NCBI GenBank assembly: GCA_003021105.1 | Contig: PXRG01000016.1 | Span: 1 to 55,310, forward strand | Direction of reading: 5' to 3' | From: Halobacteriales archaeon QS_1_68_17 | Lineage (GTDB): Archaea; Halobacteriota; Halobacteria; Halobacteriales; Haloarculaceae | Length of the DNA: 55,310 nucleotides | Shown here: positions 16,284-25,606 of the stretch, one piece after another | Position numbering within the stretch: position 1 is the first letter of the stretch | Layout of the letters: each line of letters opens with the position of its first letter | Program-made: the position numbers and the translations under genes | Notes under the pieces: model-generated | Told to the model about the DNA's origin: nothing | Seen by the model: the letters and a program-made list of their open reading frames with translations, nothing else | Database searches by the model: none

Positions 16284-17480
16284 CTATTCGGGCGTGCGGG
16301 CGGCCGCGACGATGCCGACTGCACAGGCCAGCAGGCAGAGCACGAAGGTCCCGAAGGCCGGCGTGTAGCCGGCCCGCTCGGCGACGAAGCCGACGTAGAC
16401 GGGCGCGAGCGCGCCGACGCCGGTGTAGACGGACTTGAGCGCGCCGAAGTCCCCCGCCAGGTTGTCGTCGGGGGCCACCTCGAAGACGACCGACTGCATC
16501 ACCGGCGGGAAGCCGAACAGGCCGACGCCGAACAGGGCGACGCCGGCCGCGACGACGGGCAGGCGCTGTGTCGCCACGCACACCGTCAGCCCGGCGGCGG
16601 CGACGAGCACCGTCCCGAGGGCGGCGGGCATGCGCGAGAACCGGTCGGCGACGCGCCCGGCCAGCGGCGACGCGACCGTCCCGGCGACGTAGAACAGCGC
16701 GTACGCGGCGCTGCTCGTGGCGATCGAAAAGCCCTTCGCCGCGTGCAGGAACGTCGGCAGGAAGCTGATCACGCCCATCCAGGCGAGCGCGAACAGACAG
16801 TACGACCCCGTGATGAGGCGCATCCGCCTGGCGGTGAACAGCCGCGCGAGCGTCGCCGACAGTTCGAGGTCCACCCGCGCGAGGGCGTAGGGTTCGCGGT
16901 TCCAGCGGTGCATCAGGGCCGCGACGGCCGACAGCCCGACGACCGTCGGCAGGAACGCCCCCTGCCAGGTGACGACCGACAGCGCGGCCACCGCGACCCC
17001 GGCCGACAGCGCGCTCCCGGCCGAGGACGCACCCACCTGCAGACCGAGCGCCTGCCCCCGGCGGCGGACGAACAGGTCGGCGACCAGCCCTCGCGAGGCG
17101 GGCATGAACAGCCCCTGTCCCACGCCGACCAGCGCGACCGCGACCAGAAACGAGAGGTACGTCGGGACCGCCGACAGCAACGCGAACCCGCCGATCATCA
17201 GCCCGAAACTGGCGAGCAACAGCGTCTTGCGGGTCAGCCCGTCCGAGAGCCGTCCACCGGGGTAGTGGGCGGCCGCGTAAGCTACCCACAGCACCGACAG
17301 CCCGACACCCGCCTCCGGGATCGTGATCGACAGGTCCGCGACGATCGCCGGCACCAGCGGCGGGATCGCCCCCCGACCCAGGAACGCGAGGAAGCCGCCG
17401 ACGGCCAGAAGCGTCGACAGCCGCCCCGAGTAGGCCGTCAGGAGACGCTCGGCTCCCGGCTCCGTCGTCTGCTGTGTCAT
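16284..17480 (-). CDS. Major facilitator superfamily transporter
   Basis: This 398-residue protein has about 12 hydrophobic segments in two halves. MFS signatures are GGRLSDGLTRKTLLLAS after helix 2 and the related AGRVADRFSRMPAAL in the second half. The helix-4 arginine region is GQGLFMPASRGLVADL. It would carry a small organic solute by proton or sodium exchange. Start 17480 (MTQQTTEPG) was chosen; the longer frame adds a non-hydrophobic leader. It lies 93 bases from the M20 gene on the same strand, so the two may share a transcript. Confidence 0.87.
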   Translation of the reverse strand: MTQQTTEPGAERLLTAYSGRLSTLLAVGGFLAFLGRGAIPPLVPAIVADLSITIPEAGVGLSVLWVAYAAAHYPGGRLSDGLTRKTLLLASFGLMIGGFALLSAVPTYLSFLVAVALVGVGQGLFMPASRGLVADLFVRRRGQALGLQVGASSAGSALSAGVAVAALSVVTWQGAFLPTVVGLSAVAALMHRWNREPYALARVDLELSATLARLFTARRMRLITGSYCLFALAWMGVISFLPTFLHAAKGFSIATSSAAYALFYVAGTVASPLAGRVADRFSRMPAALGTVLVAAAGLTVCVATQRLPVVAAGVALFGVGLFGFPPVMQSVVFEVAPDDNLAGDFGALKSVYTGVGALAPVYVGFVAERAGYTPAFGTFVLCLLACAVGIVAAARTPE

Positions 17481-18011
17481 CGCCGATACCCCGCCGTCCG
17501 CCCACTTGAGCCTGTTCCCCCCGGCGATTGTCGCCGGCCCCACGCCACAGCATATATACTCGACCTCATGTTGGTCCCATTGTTTATATAGATTGGGTAT
17601 CGGAGGGAACGACGCGCGACGCGACGGAATTACGACACTATGCCCGTAACGGCGGCGACGAGACGGCGTCGACCACCGGTCGACCCCCACGCGAGAGGAC
17701 TTGCCCGGCCGTCAGCGGGAGAAGGCGGCCGGGGGACGGCAGTTCTGTTTGCGACGCCCGTTACATGTCTATGGATGTAACGAGCGGCCCCGGAGAACCC
17801 GACGCTGGCGTACGGCGTGTGAGCCGGTACCACTCTCGAATTTGAAACATGGTTTCAAATATAAGTATCGTGGGCGGGGCAGGGTCGGCTCGTCGGGGAC
17901 GTTCGTCGGGGGAACGGACGAACGGGGGCGACGGCTCCGGCGCACGGGCGGCGAGCGGCCGAGGCCGGAGACGCCAGCGGGGCGGCGGACGCTGGGGGCC
18001 GTCGGCGCGGA
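17481..18011. other. Gap of about 530 bases without a gene; contains a palindrome
   Basis: No frame here has protein character. AT-rich sequence near 17550-17600 (CATATATACT and TTTATATAG) could hold promoters for the leftward MFS gene. A perfect palindrome lies at 17840-17860. Confidence 0.45.
17840..17860. promoter_or_regulatory. Perfect 9+9 bp palindrome, possible operator
   Basis: ATTTGAAAC (17840-17848) and GTTTCAAAT (17852-17860) are exact reverse complements around a 3-bp spacer. The AT-rich site stands out in GC-rich surroundings and has the size of a dimeric regulator site. It is about 360 bases upstream of the MFS start, so its target gene is unclear. Confidence 0.45.
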
Positions 18012-20522
18012 TCACTCGCGCCCGGAGTCGGGATCGTAGAGCGGTTCCCGGCGGACAGTGGCGGGGTAGCGCTCGGCCTGGTAGCGCACGTCGAGCGACG
18101 TCCCCGGGTCAGCGACGTCGGCGGGGAGATATCCGTAGACGATACAGCGGCCGACGGAGTAGCCGTAGCCCGCGCTCGTGGCGTAGCCGAGCCGGCGGTC
18201 GCCGTCGAAAATCGGCATGCCGGCGACCACGACCTCGCCGGGGTCGTCGAGCGTGAGCGCCGTCAGTCGCCGAGCCGGATCGTCGGCGTCGGCCAGCGCC
18301 TCGCTGCCCACGAAGTCGGTGTCGAGGTCGACGGTCCATCCAAGCCCCGCCTCGTAGGGCGTGTACTCCGACCTGATGTCGGCCCCGTACAGCCGGCGAC
18401 CCGCCTCCAGGCGCGTCGTGTCGAGCGCGCCGGTCCCCATCGGGACGAGGCCGCGCTCCCGGCCGGCGTCCTCGAGTCGGTCCCACAGTTCAGCGGCGTA
18501 CTCGGTGGGGACGTGCAGTTCCCAGCCGTCCTCGCCGGCGTACGAGAGCCGCATCGCCAGCGCCGGGACGCTCCCGACGGCCACCTCGCGGGCGGTAAAC
18601 GCGGGGAAGCCGTCCGCGGAGAGGTCGGCGTCGGTCAGCGACGCGAACGTGTCGCGCGCCCGCGGACCCCAGACCGCGACGCCGCTCAGCCCGGAGGTGC
18701 GGTCGGTGACGGTCGCGCGAGCCCCCCCGGGGACCCGCTCGCGGAGGACCCGCTTTTGGGTCGCGCCGTCGGCCCCGGCGCTGGCGACGGCCCGGAACCG
18801 GTCCTCGGCCAGGCGGACCACGGGCATGTCACCGAGGATGCCACCGCCAGCATCGACCATCGTCGTGTACGTGACCCGTCCGACGGGCACGTCGAGGTCG
18901 CTCGTGAACGTCCGCTGGACGGTCGCAAGCGCGTCCGGTCCGTCGATGTCCAGCGGCGTCAGCGAGGAGACGTCGAAGAGGCCGCCGCGGTCGCGGACGG
19001 CGAGATGTTCGGCCCCCTCGATGGGCGACCAGTGCTCGGCCGTCCACCCCTCCCGGTCGGGGATCCGGTCGCCGTACTCGTCGAGGAGGGACTCGTTGGA
19101 GCCGTACCAGCGCGGCCGCTCCCAGCCGTCGGCGTCGTAGAAGGCCGCGCCGAGGTCGTCCTGCCGGTCGTAGAACGGGCTCCGCCGGAGCCGCCGCTCG
19201 CTCGCGCTCGGCTCGCGGGGGTGGGAGACGTCGTAGACCGTCTCGTAGTTCTCCCGGCCCCTGGCGGCCACGAAGGCGTCGGTGCCGGCGTGGGGCTGGA
19301 ACCGGTCGATCGAACAGCCGTAGGACGGGAGGTCGGTGGTGCCACGCGCCATCCAGTCTGCGACCACCTTGCCCGCGCCGCCGGCGTGGGTGATCCAGAT
19401 GGCCGCGGCGACCCACAGGTCCGCGACGTCCGGCGTCTCGCCGAGGATCGGCATCCCGTCGACCGAGAAGGAGAAGACGCCGTTGAACGACCGGTCGAGG
19501 TCCGCGCCAGCGAGCGCCGGGAAGAGGTCGGTCGCCTCGGCCCACGCCGACTCGAAGTCGGACTCGGTGAACGGCCGGGTCGCCGGCATCCGGTAGCTCC
19601 GGGTCCGGTCGTGGTCGGCCCCGACGGCGTAGCCGTTCAACAGCGGGTGCTCGATGGCGTCGTCGTGGTCGGGGATCGACTCGGGGTCGAGCAGCCGCGC
19701 CCGGTGGTCGTAGCTCCCGATGCCGATCCCCTCGCCGTGCTGGTGGACGTACAGCGACGCCTCCTGGTGGCGGATGCCCGGCGACTCCGTCTCCGTCGTC
19801 GCGCCGGCCAGTTCCGGCAGCGCCTCGGTGACGACGTACTGGTGTTCGCAGGGGACCAGCGGCACGTCCACGTCGACCATCTCGCCGACCAGCGGCGACC
19901 AGATGTTCGTCGCTACCAGCACCCGCTCGCAGTCGATCCGCCCCCGGTCGGTGACGACCGCGTCGACCCCGCCGCCCGCGGTCTCGATGTCGGTCAGTTC
20001 GGTGTGCTCGTGGAACGTCACGTTCCGGGCCTCGGCGGCCTCGATCAGGGCGTCGAGCAACTGGAGCGTCCGGATCTGGCCGTCGCCGGGGACGTAGTAC
20101 CCGCCGACGAGCGCGTCCGTGTCGACGAGGTCGCTGTACTCCCCGACCTCCGCGGGCGAGAGCAGTTCCGGCCCCTCGATCCCGTAGGCAGTGCTGTGGT
20201 CGTACTTGCGTTTGATATACTCCCACTGCCGGCGGGATCGGGCGACCTCGATCGACCCGGCGGCGTCGAACGCCCCGAGGTCGGCGTAGAGGTCCCGCGA
20301 GTACCGGGCGAGGCGAGCCATCGTCCTGTTCTCGTTCGACTGGCGCAACCCCCCCGGGGCGTGCAGCGTCGAGCCGCCGGTCTCCGGGATCGGTCCCTGG
20401 TCGACGACCGCGACCGCGGCGTCCGTGTGGCGACTGAGGTGGTAGGCCGCGCTACAGCCGACGATTCCGGCACCGACGACGACCGTATGCGTCTCTCCCG
20501 GGGGACGTCCGTCTACGACCAT
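18012..20522 (-). CDS. FAD-dependent dimethylglycine/sarcosine dehydrogenase-like protein (DAO-GcvT)
   Basis: This 836-residue protein joins an N-terminal FAD oxidase domain (VVGAGIVGCSAAYHL near residue 15) to a C-terminal GcvT-like folate domain from about residue 460 (GLFDVSSLTPLDIDGPDA, later GEDGWELHVPTEYAAEL). His54 in GGSTLHAPGG matches the histidine that binds FAD covalently in mammalian dimethylglycine and sarcosine dehydrogenases. The family removes an N-methyl group oxidatively and passes the one-carbon unit to tetrahydrofolate. A TTTATG box about 28 bases before ATG 20522 supports the start. The corrinoid gene is divergent on its right, which fits methylated-amine breakdown. Two relatives are at 37789 and 53529. 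Confidence 0.9.
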   Translation of the reverse strand: MVVDGRPPGETHTVVVGAGIVGCSAAYHLSRHTDAAVAVVDQGPIPETGGSTLHAPGGLRQSNENRTMARLARYSRDLYADLGAFDAAGSIEVARSRRQWEYIKRKYDHSTAYGIEGPELLSPAEVGEYSDLVDTDALVGGYYVPGDGQIRTLQLLDALIEAAEARNVTFHEHTELTDIETAGGGVDAVVTDRGRIDCERVLVATNIWSPLVGEMVDVDVPLVPCEHQYVVTEALPELAGATTETESPGIRHQEASLYVHQHGEGIGIGSYDHRARLLDPESIPDHDDAIEHPLLNGYAVGADHDRTRSYRMPATRPFTESDFESAWAEATDLFPALAGADLDRSFNGVFSFSVDGMPILGETPDVADLWVAAAIWITHAGGAGKVVADWMARGTTDLPSYGCSIDRFQPHAGTDAFVAARGRENYETVYDVSHPREPSASERRLRRSPFYDRQDDLGAAFYDADGWERPRWYGSNESLLDEYGDRIPDREGWTAEHWSPIEGAEHLAVRDRGGLFDVSSLTPLDIDGPDALATVQRTFTSDLDVPVGRVTYTTMVDAGGGILGDMPVVRLAEDRFRAVASAGADGATQKRVLRERVPGGARATVTDRTSGLSGVAVWGPRARDTFASLTDADLSADGFPAFTAREVAVGSVPALAMRLSYAGEDGWELHVPTEYAAELWDRLEDAGRERGLVPMGTGALDTTRLEAGRRLYGADIRSEYTPYEAGLGWTVDLDTDFVGSEALADADDPARRLTALTLDDPGEVVVAGMPIFDGDRRLGYATSAGYGYSVGRCIVYGYLPADVADPGTSLDVRYQAERYPATVRREPLYDPDSGRE

Positions 20523-20549
20523 GACGGCTGTAGTCTTGCGGACTCCTCA

Positions 20550-20555
20550 CATAAA
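20550..20555 (-). promoter_or_regulatory. TATA-like box of the FAD/GcvT gene
   Basis: On the minus strand TTTATG lies about 28 bases before ATG 20522. Confidence 0.5.
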
Positions 20556-20813
20556 GTTGCCGGCGTGGCCGCACGCGCCGAACCGGAAACGACCCTCGGC
20601 GGGCCCCCGTCCGACCGATCCCCGAACGCGAGCAAACGCCGCCCTTAGTAAAAGGGGAACCATGTTAACGCGGATCGGGACCGCCGTCGACAGCGGGGCA
20701 CAGGCCTCCTCAGCGGGAACCAGCGAGCCACGACGATCCCGGGGGAATAAACCATGTGGAAAAGAAACTTTTTCTACGCGCTTCCAGTAGGTAGAGGTGG
20801 AGATCAAGAGCAC

Positions 20814-21569
20814 ATGTCAGGTGACGAAAAAGAGGAATACTTGGATCAGGCCGAGGGGGACCGGGGCACCGGCGTCAACGATCCGCTCCTAGAGGACATC
20901 CAGCAGGCGATCATCGACCTCCAGGAGGACCGGACGGCCGAGTTGACCGAGCAGGCAATCGAGCGCTGGCGCGAGAACCCGGACGCTCCTGATCCGCTCG
21001 AAATTCTCCAGCAGGGGCTCACGGCGGGCGTCAAGACCGTCGGCGACAAGTTCGGTCGCGGCGAGGTGTTCCTCCCCGAACTCGCGATGTCGGCCGACTG
21101 TATGCGCGCCGGCGTCGAACTCGTCGACCCCCTGTTGACGGAGATGGACCTCGCCGACGACGAGACCGCCGGTCTCTTTCTCATCGGCACCGTCGACGAG
21201 GACATCCACAACATCGGGAAGAACATCCTCGTCACCATGCTCAAGGCCAACGGCTTCGACGTCGTCGACCTCGGCGTCGAGGTGCCCAACGAGGAGTTCG
21301 TCGAGGCCGTCCGGGAGCACGACCCCGACATCCTGGGGATGTCCGCCCTGATGACCATGACGATGGACCACCAGGGCGAGGTCGTCGAACTCCTGGAGGA
21401 GGAGGGCCTCCGCGAGGACGTGAAGGTGATGGTCGGCGGCGCGCCCACGTCCCCGGAGTGGCGCGACGAGATCGGGGCCGACGGCTACGGCGACAACGCC
21501 GACGCCGCCGTCAAGCGCGCCACGGAACTGCTCGAAGACATCCGGGCCGAACCCGCGACGGCGGATTGA
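20814..21569 (+). CDS. Corrinoid (B12-binding) methyl-carrier protein, MtbC/MttC-like
   Basis: This 251-residue protein carries a methyl group on cobalamin between a substrate methyltransferase and a methyl acceptor. Residues about 20-115 form the helical cap domain (LEILQQGLTAGVKTVGDKFG, then FLPELAMSADCM). Residues about 120-245 form the Rossmann-type B12 domain with DxHxxG at Asp130, His132, Gly135; His132 is the lower cobalt ligand. The later TVDED and MVGGAPTS motifs are typical. ATG 20814 has a purine-rich GGTGGAGATC upstream and an AAACTTTTTC box further out. It is the only corrinoid protein seen in the window and presumably serves the two MttB-like proteins at 23296 and 25603. Confidence 0.93.
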   Translation: MSGDEKEEYLDQAEGDRGTGVNDPLLEDIQQAIIDLQEDRTAELTEQAIERWRENPDAPDPLEILQQGLTAGVKTVGDKFGRGEVFLPELAMSADCMRAGVELVDPLLTEMDLADDETAGLFLIGTVDEDIHNIGKNILVTMLKANGFDVVDLGVEVPNEEFVEAVREHDPDILGMSALMTMTMDHQGEVVELLEEEGLREDVKVMVGGAPTSPEWRDEIGADGYGDNADAAVKRATELLEDIRAEPATAD

Positions 21570-21716
21570 TCCGGCGGGACGGCGGCGATTCTCTCTTTCT
21601 CTCTCGGGCGACGATGGAACGGCGGTTCTCCTCCGGCGACCGGACGGCGGCGATCCTCATTCGGTCGCTGACCGGCCGGCAGTAGGTTTATCCGGAGACC
21701 CGGTGTCATCCCGGAC

Positions 21717-22409
21717 ATGATCACGGCCACCCTGAAGATACGGTACGCCGACGACTGGGTGAGCAACATCGGCGAGTACGACGTGGTCGGACGGGGGGTG
21801 GCCTCCTCGTTCCGCGACCGCCAGTTCCTCGGGATCACCTCGCTCGACGTGGCCGCCGCCGACTACGCCGACGTCATCGAGACGATGCGGGGCAACGAGT
21901 ACGTCTCCTCGCTCGACGTGCTCGAAACCTACGACACCGACGACGGACGGGTGCTGTGTACGGTCCTGACGCGGTGTCTCTATCCCTCGTACACGCCGCT
22001 CCAGATCGCCCTCCTGGAGGGGTTCATCCCGCTGGAGTACGTCGAGTACCGCGACGGCTACGAGTACCTGCAGATCCTCGCGGAGAACCGCGACCAGGTT
22101 TCGAACGCGGTGTCCGCGCTGGACTTCGAGACGGTGGAGGTCGTCCGGATCGTCTCGGAGTTCGAGCGCAGGCCGGGCGTCAGCCTGCTGGGGTGGCAAC
22201 GACTCGTCGGGTCGATCTCCGAGGACGAGCGGGAACTCGTCGCCGCGGCGCTTGAGAACGGCTACTTCCGCATCCCGCGCGAGATGTCGCTGGCGGACCT
22301 GGCCGACGAGACCGGCGTCGCAAAGAGCACGGCCTCCAAGCGCCTCCGGAACGTCGAACGACAGGTCATCCCCTACGTCACGAAGTACCTCCGGACGTTC
22401 AGCAACTGA
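21717..22409 (+). CDS. Bat-type HTH-10 transcriptional regulator
   Basis: This 230-residue haloarchaeal regulator has an N-terminal sensor region of about 155 residues and a C-terminal HTH-10 domain. The helix-turn-helix is LADLADETGVAKSTASKRL near residue 195. The family is widespread in haloarchaea and controls neighbouring catabolic genes. ATG 21717 has a GTTTATCC box about 28 bases upstream. It sits between the corrinoid gene and a second, oppositely oriented regulator of the same family, so control of the methyltransferase genes is the likely job; the effector is unknown. Confidence 0.88.
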   Translation: MITATLKIRYADDWVSNIGEYDVVGRGVASSFRDRQFLGITSLDVAAADYADVIETMRGNEYVSSLDVLETYDTDDGRVLCTVLTRCLYPSYTPLQIALLEGFIPLEYVEYRDGYEYLQILAENRDQVSNAVSALDFETVEVVRIVSEFERRPGVSLLGWQRLVGSISEDERELVAAALENGYFRIPREMSLADLADETGVAKSTASKRLRNVERQVIPYVTKYLRTFSN

Positions 22410-22484
22410 CGCCGTTGAGCCGGTGAACTGCGGACGCAGGCCGAGCAGGTGGATGGCGAACGCGGGCGGAGCAGGTGGCGGGCG

Positions 22485-23183
22485 TCACTCCGTCCCGTCG
22501 ATGCGCTGGAGGTAGGTGTCGAGAAACCGGAGAATCTGGAGCCTGGCCTTCCGGAGGTGTTTGGAGGCGGTCGCCTTCGTGATCCCGAGTTCGTCGGCCA
22601 GATCCTGGATCGTAACCGCCCGGCGCTCCTCGAAGTACCCCCGGTCGACCGCGAGCGCGAGGACCGCGAGTTGCCGGGGCGAGATCGCATCGATGAGCGA
22701 TTCCAGGTCCTCGGGCCGGGGGATCGTCTGGTACCGGAACTCCTCGGAGAGGTACGCCACCGTCGCCTGGCCGAACTCGTCGAGCAGGTCGACCGCGAGC
22801 GCGAGTTCCTCCCGGTCCTCCAGCAGCAGGTCGTAGTGGAGCCGGCCGCCCTCCAGCGAAGGGTTGCCGATCGGGAAGAACCCCTCGTAGACCAGCGTCT
22901 CCATCGGCGGGATCCGCCGGTAGGTCGACCTGATGAAAAGCATCGCCGACCTCGGGGTGCCGTCGTCGGCCGTCGTCCGGTCTAACACCTGGACCTCGTC
23001 GATGTTGTCCGCGTCCCGGACGAGGTCGATGACCGCGTCGACGTCGTCCGCGCTGAACACGAGCAGGCCCAGCCACCGGTTGTTCCGGAAGGTGTACGCC
23101 AGGAACTCGCCGTAGTAGTCGTGGGCCGCCAGTTCGGCGGTCCAGTTGCCATCGTACCGGACGGCCAGACGCGCGGTCAGCAT
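22485..23183 (-). CDS. Second Bat-type HTH-10 transcriptional regulator
   Basis: This 232-residue protein has the same layout as its neighbour at 21717: a sensor region with a matching WTAELAAHDYYGEFLAYTF segment, and a C-terminal HTH with IQDLADELGITKATASKHL. ATG 23183 was preferred over an in-frame TTG nine bases earlier. A TTAAGTG box lies about 28 bases upstream. The gene is divergent from the MttB-like gene at 23296, only 112 bases away, so one regulator may act on both promoters. The two regulators converge end to end. Confidence 0.87.
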   Translation of the reverse strand: MLTARLAVRYDGNWTAELAAHDYYGEFLAYTFRNNRWLGLLVFSADDVDAVIDLVRDADNIDEVQVLDRTTADDGTPRSAMLFIRSTYRRIPPMETLVYEGFFPIGNPSLEGGRLHYDLLLEDREELALAVDLLDEFGQATVAYLSEEFRYQTIPRPEDLESLIDAISPRQLAVLALAVDRGYFEERRAVTIQDLADELGITKATASKHLRKARLQILRFLDTYLQRIDGTE

Positions 23184-23295
23184 TGCCCGCAACTACGCGG
23201 GGCAGCACTTAAGACGTATGCTCCCGCACACCGTCCCGGACTCGACCGCCGCCGGACGCCCAAACGCTTATGGGTGCGTACTGGAAGCGCAGTAC

Positions 23296-24639
23296 ATGGA
23301 CGTCGACCTGTCGACGCGGCGAGTCGGACCTGTCGAGATCCTGGACGAGGAGGGACAGCGGGCGATCCACGAGGCAAGCACGGCGCTGCTGGCCGAGGTC
23401 GGCATCCGGGTCGACCAGCCCGACGCGCTCGAGTTGCTGTCGGCGGCCGGGTGCGACGTCGACCGCGACGACCGGCTCGTCAGGTTCCCGCCGAGCCTCG
23501 TCGAGGACTGCGTCGACAGCGCGCCGGCGGCCTTCACCCTGGCCGACTACGAGACGCTCTTGAAACTGACCCACGTGGACGACGCGATGGACACGACGGG
23601 GTACAACCAGTGTGAACCCAACGACGTCGATCAGGAGATCAAACACTACCGGCTGATGGAGCGGGCGGTGCGCCACTCGGACAAGCCGCTCAAGGGCGAC
23701 GCCTGGGGCCGCGACCGCGCCCGGGTCTCGATCGAGATCGCGGGCATCGCCAACGACGACCCCGACCTCTCGAAACCGTACGTCTTCTCGACGATCAACA
23801 GCGTCTCCCCGCGGGTCTGGGACACCAAGATGACCGAGGGTGTCCTGGAGTACGCCCGCCACGGCCAGCCGTCGATCCTCTCGCCGGCCGTCATGGCCTC
23901 CGCGTCGGGGCCCTCGACGCTGGCGGGCACGCTCGCGCTCGGCAACGCGGAGATTCTCGCTGGCGTCACCATCGCGCAACTGGAAAACGAGGGCGCGCCC
24001 GTCGTCTACGGCCTCCCGACCTCCAACATCGACGTGCGGTACGGCTCGTTCGCCATCGGGAGCCCCGAGGGTGCACTGTGTGTGGCCTTCGCTGGCCAGA
24101 TGGGCCGCTACTACGGTCTCCCGTCGCGGGCGGGCGGATCGCTGACCGACGCCAAGACCGTCGACTACCAGGCCGGGCTGGAGTCGATGCTCCAGTTACA
24201 GACGACGCTCCAGAGCGGCGTCAACTTCGTCCACCACGCCGCGGGCATCCTCGATTCGTACTCGACGTCCTCGCCCGAGAAGTTCGTCCTCGACTGTGCC
24301 GCGATCCGGTACGTCGAGCGGTTCCGCGAGGGGTTCGACATCACCCCGGAAACGCTCGCACGGGACCTGATCGAGGAGGTCGAACCGGGCGGGCACTTCC
24401 TGAACAAGCGCCACACGCTCACCAACTCGAAAGACGAGTACGTCTTCCCGGACCTCTTTTTCCGCGACGCCTACGACAACTGGGCCGACGCCGGCGGGAA
24501 GGACGCCTTCGAGCGCGCGAGCGAGCGGGTCGACGAACTCATCGACGAGTACGAACGGCCGGAACTCGACCCGGACATCGCGTCGGACCTCGAACGGTAC
24601 GTGACGGAGGGCATCGAGAGCGTGCGCGCGGAGTCCTGA
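23296..24639 (+). CDS. MttB-family (trimethylamine methyltransferase-like) protein, non-pyrrolysine type, internally short
   Basis: This 447-residue TIM-barrel methyltransferase has LLAEVGIRVDQPDALELL at the N-terminus, then SPAVMASASGPSTLAG and NIDVRYGSFAIGSPEGAL in the barrel and EEVEPGGHFLNKRHTL near the end. Non-pyrrolysine members, such as glycine-betaine methyltransferase MtgB, demethylate quaternary amines and give the methyl group to a corrinoid protein. There is no in-frame amber codon. Compared with its paralogue at 25603 it lacks about 36 residues: FTL joins directly to ADYE near base 23541, skipping a Gly-rich segment. That may change activity or mark a decayed copy. ATG 23296 has a CTTATG box about 27 bases upstream. 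Confidence 0.88.
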   Translation: MDVDLSTRRVGPVEILDEEGQRAIHEASTALLAEVGIRVDQPDALELLSAAGCDVDRDDRLVRFPPSLVEDCVDSAPAAFTLADYETLLKLTHVDDAMDTTGYNQCEPNDVDQEIKHYRLMERAVRHSDKPLKGDAWGRDRARVSIEIAGIANDDPDLSKPYVFSTINSVSPRVWDTKMTEGVLEYARHGQPSILSPAVMASASGPSTLAGTLALGNAEILAGVTIAQLENEGAPVVYGLPTSNIDVRYGSFAIGSPEGALCVAFAGQMGRYYGLPSRAGGSLTDAKTVDYQAGLESMLQLQTTLQSGVNFVHHAAGILDSYSTSSPEKFVLDCAAIRYVERFREGFDITPETLARDLIEEVEPGGHFLNKRHTLTNSKDEYVFPDLFFRDAYDNWADAGGKDAFERASERVDELIDEYERPELDPDIASDLERYVTEGIESVRAES

Positions 24640-24712
24640 CGACGGCGTCGGGACACCGGACCCAAAGACGTCGTCGGGGCGTCGGGACACGGGGGCGTCG
24701 GGTGCCGGTCGA

Positions 24713-24718
24713 TTTATG
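24713..24718 (+). promoter_or_regulatory. TATA-like box of the DapA-family gene
   Basis: TTTATG lies about 28 bases before ATG 24743, fitting a leaderless transcript. Confidence 0.5.
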
Positions 24719-24742
24719 TGAGTCCCCAACACAGAAAGGGCC

Positions 24743-25606
24743 ATGCACGGAACCGGGGTTCCGCTCGTCACGCCGTTCGACGCGGACGGCGAGATCGACG
24801 AGTCCAAACTGCGCGGCATGGTCGAGTGGGTAACCGAACGCGGCGTCGACTTCGTCGTCCCCTGCGGGTCGACCAGCGAGGCGGAACTGATGACGACCGA
24901 GGAGCGCGCCCGGGTCACGGAGGTCGTCGCCGACGCCGCGGACGTCCCGGTGCTGGCCGGGACCGGTCACCCGGGACTGGCACAGACGCGCCGGCAGACG
25001 GACCTGGCCGCCCGGGCCGGGGCCGACGCCGCGCTGGTCGTGACGCCGTTCTACTACAACCACGACGCCGACACGCTGGCGGCGTACTACCGGGACCTCG
25101 CCGACGGGAGCGACATCCCTGTGTACCTCTACAGCGTCCCGGTGTTCACCGGCGTGGCGCTGCCCCCCGGGACGGTCAGCGACCTGGCGACTCATCCGAA
25201 CGTCCACGGGATGAAAGACTCCAGCGGGGACCTGACGGCCTTCCAGCGCGAGCGCGCGGCCGCCTCGGCCTCGGAGTTCGACCTGCTGGTCGGCAGCGGG
25301 AGCATCTACGCGCCGGCGTTGGACGCCGGGGCCGACGGCGGCGTGCTGGCGCTGGCCAACGTCGCCCCGGCGGCAGCAAGCGAGGTCTACCGGCTCCACG
25401 AGGCCGGCGAGACCGAGGCGGCGCGCCGGCGCAACCGCGAACTGGTCGAACTCGACACCGCCGTCACCGCCAGGTACGGCATCCCGGGGCTCAAGGCCGC
25501 GCTCCGGATGCGCGGCGCGCCGGCCGGCCACGCCCGCTCGCCGTTCCGGCCGGTCGGCGACGACGCCGCGGGGGAACTCGAAGACCTCCTGGCGGTCCTC
25601 GACTAG
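24743..25606 (+). CDS. DapA/NanA-family aldolase or dehydratase
   Basis: This 287-residue TIM-barrel enzyme uses a lysine Schiff base with a pyruvate-like unit. The pyruvate carboxylate site is PCGSTSEAELMT, where the usual GTTGE reads GSTSE; the catalytic Tyr is in YLYSVPVF and the Schiff-base Lys in HGMKDSSGDL. Family members act as dihydrodipicolinate synthases, N-acetylneuraminate lyases, or dehydratases and aldolases of sugar acids and hydroxyproline derivatives. The catabolic context points to a lyase role. Its last four bases overlap the end of the convergent MttB-like gene. Confidence 0.87.
   Translation: MHGTGVPLVTPFDADGEIDESKLRGMVEWVTERGVDFVVPCGSTSEAELMTTEERARVTEVVADAADVPVLAGTGHPGLAQTRRQTDLAARAGADAALVVTPFYYNHDADTLAAYYRDLADGSDIPVYLYSVPVFTGVALPPGTVSDLATHPNVHGMKDSSGDLTAFQRERAAASASEFDLLVGSGSIYAPALDAGADGGVLALANVAPAAASEVYRLHEAGETEAARRRNRELVELDTAVTARYGIPGLKAALRMRGAPAGHARSPFRPVGDDAAGELEDLLAVLD

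Noticed and set aside
17528-17845. 105-codon frame in the gap before the FAD/GcvT gene
   Set aside because: Composition is Arg/Ser/Pro-rich with no family character and no promoter spacing.
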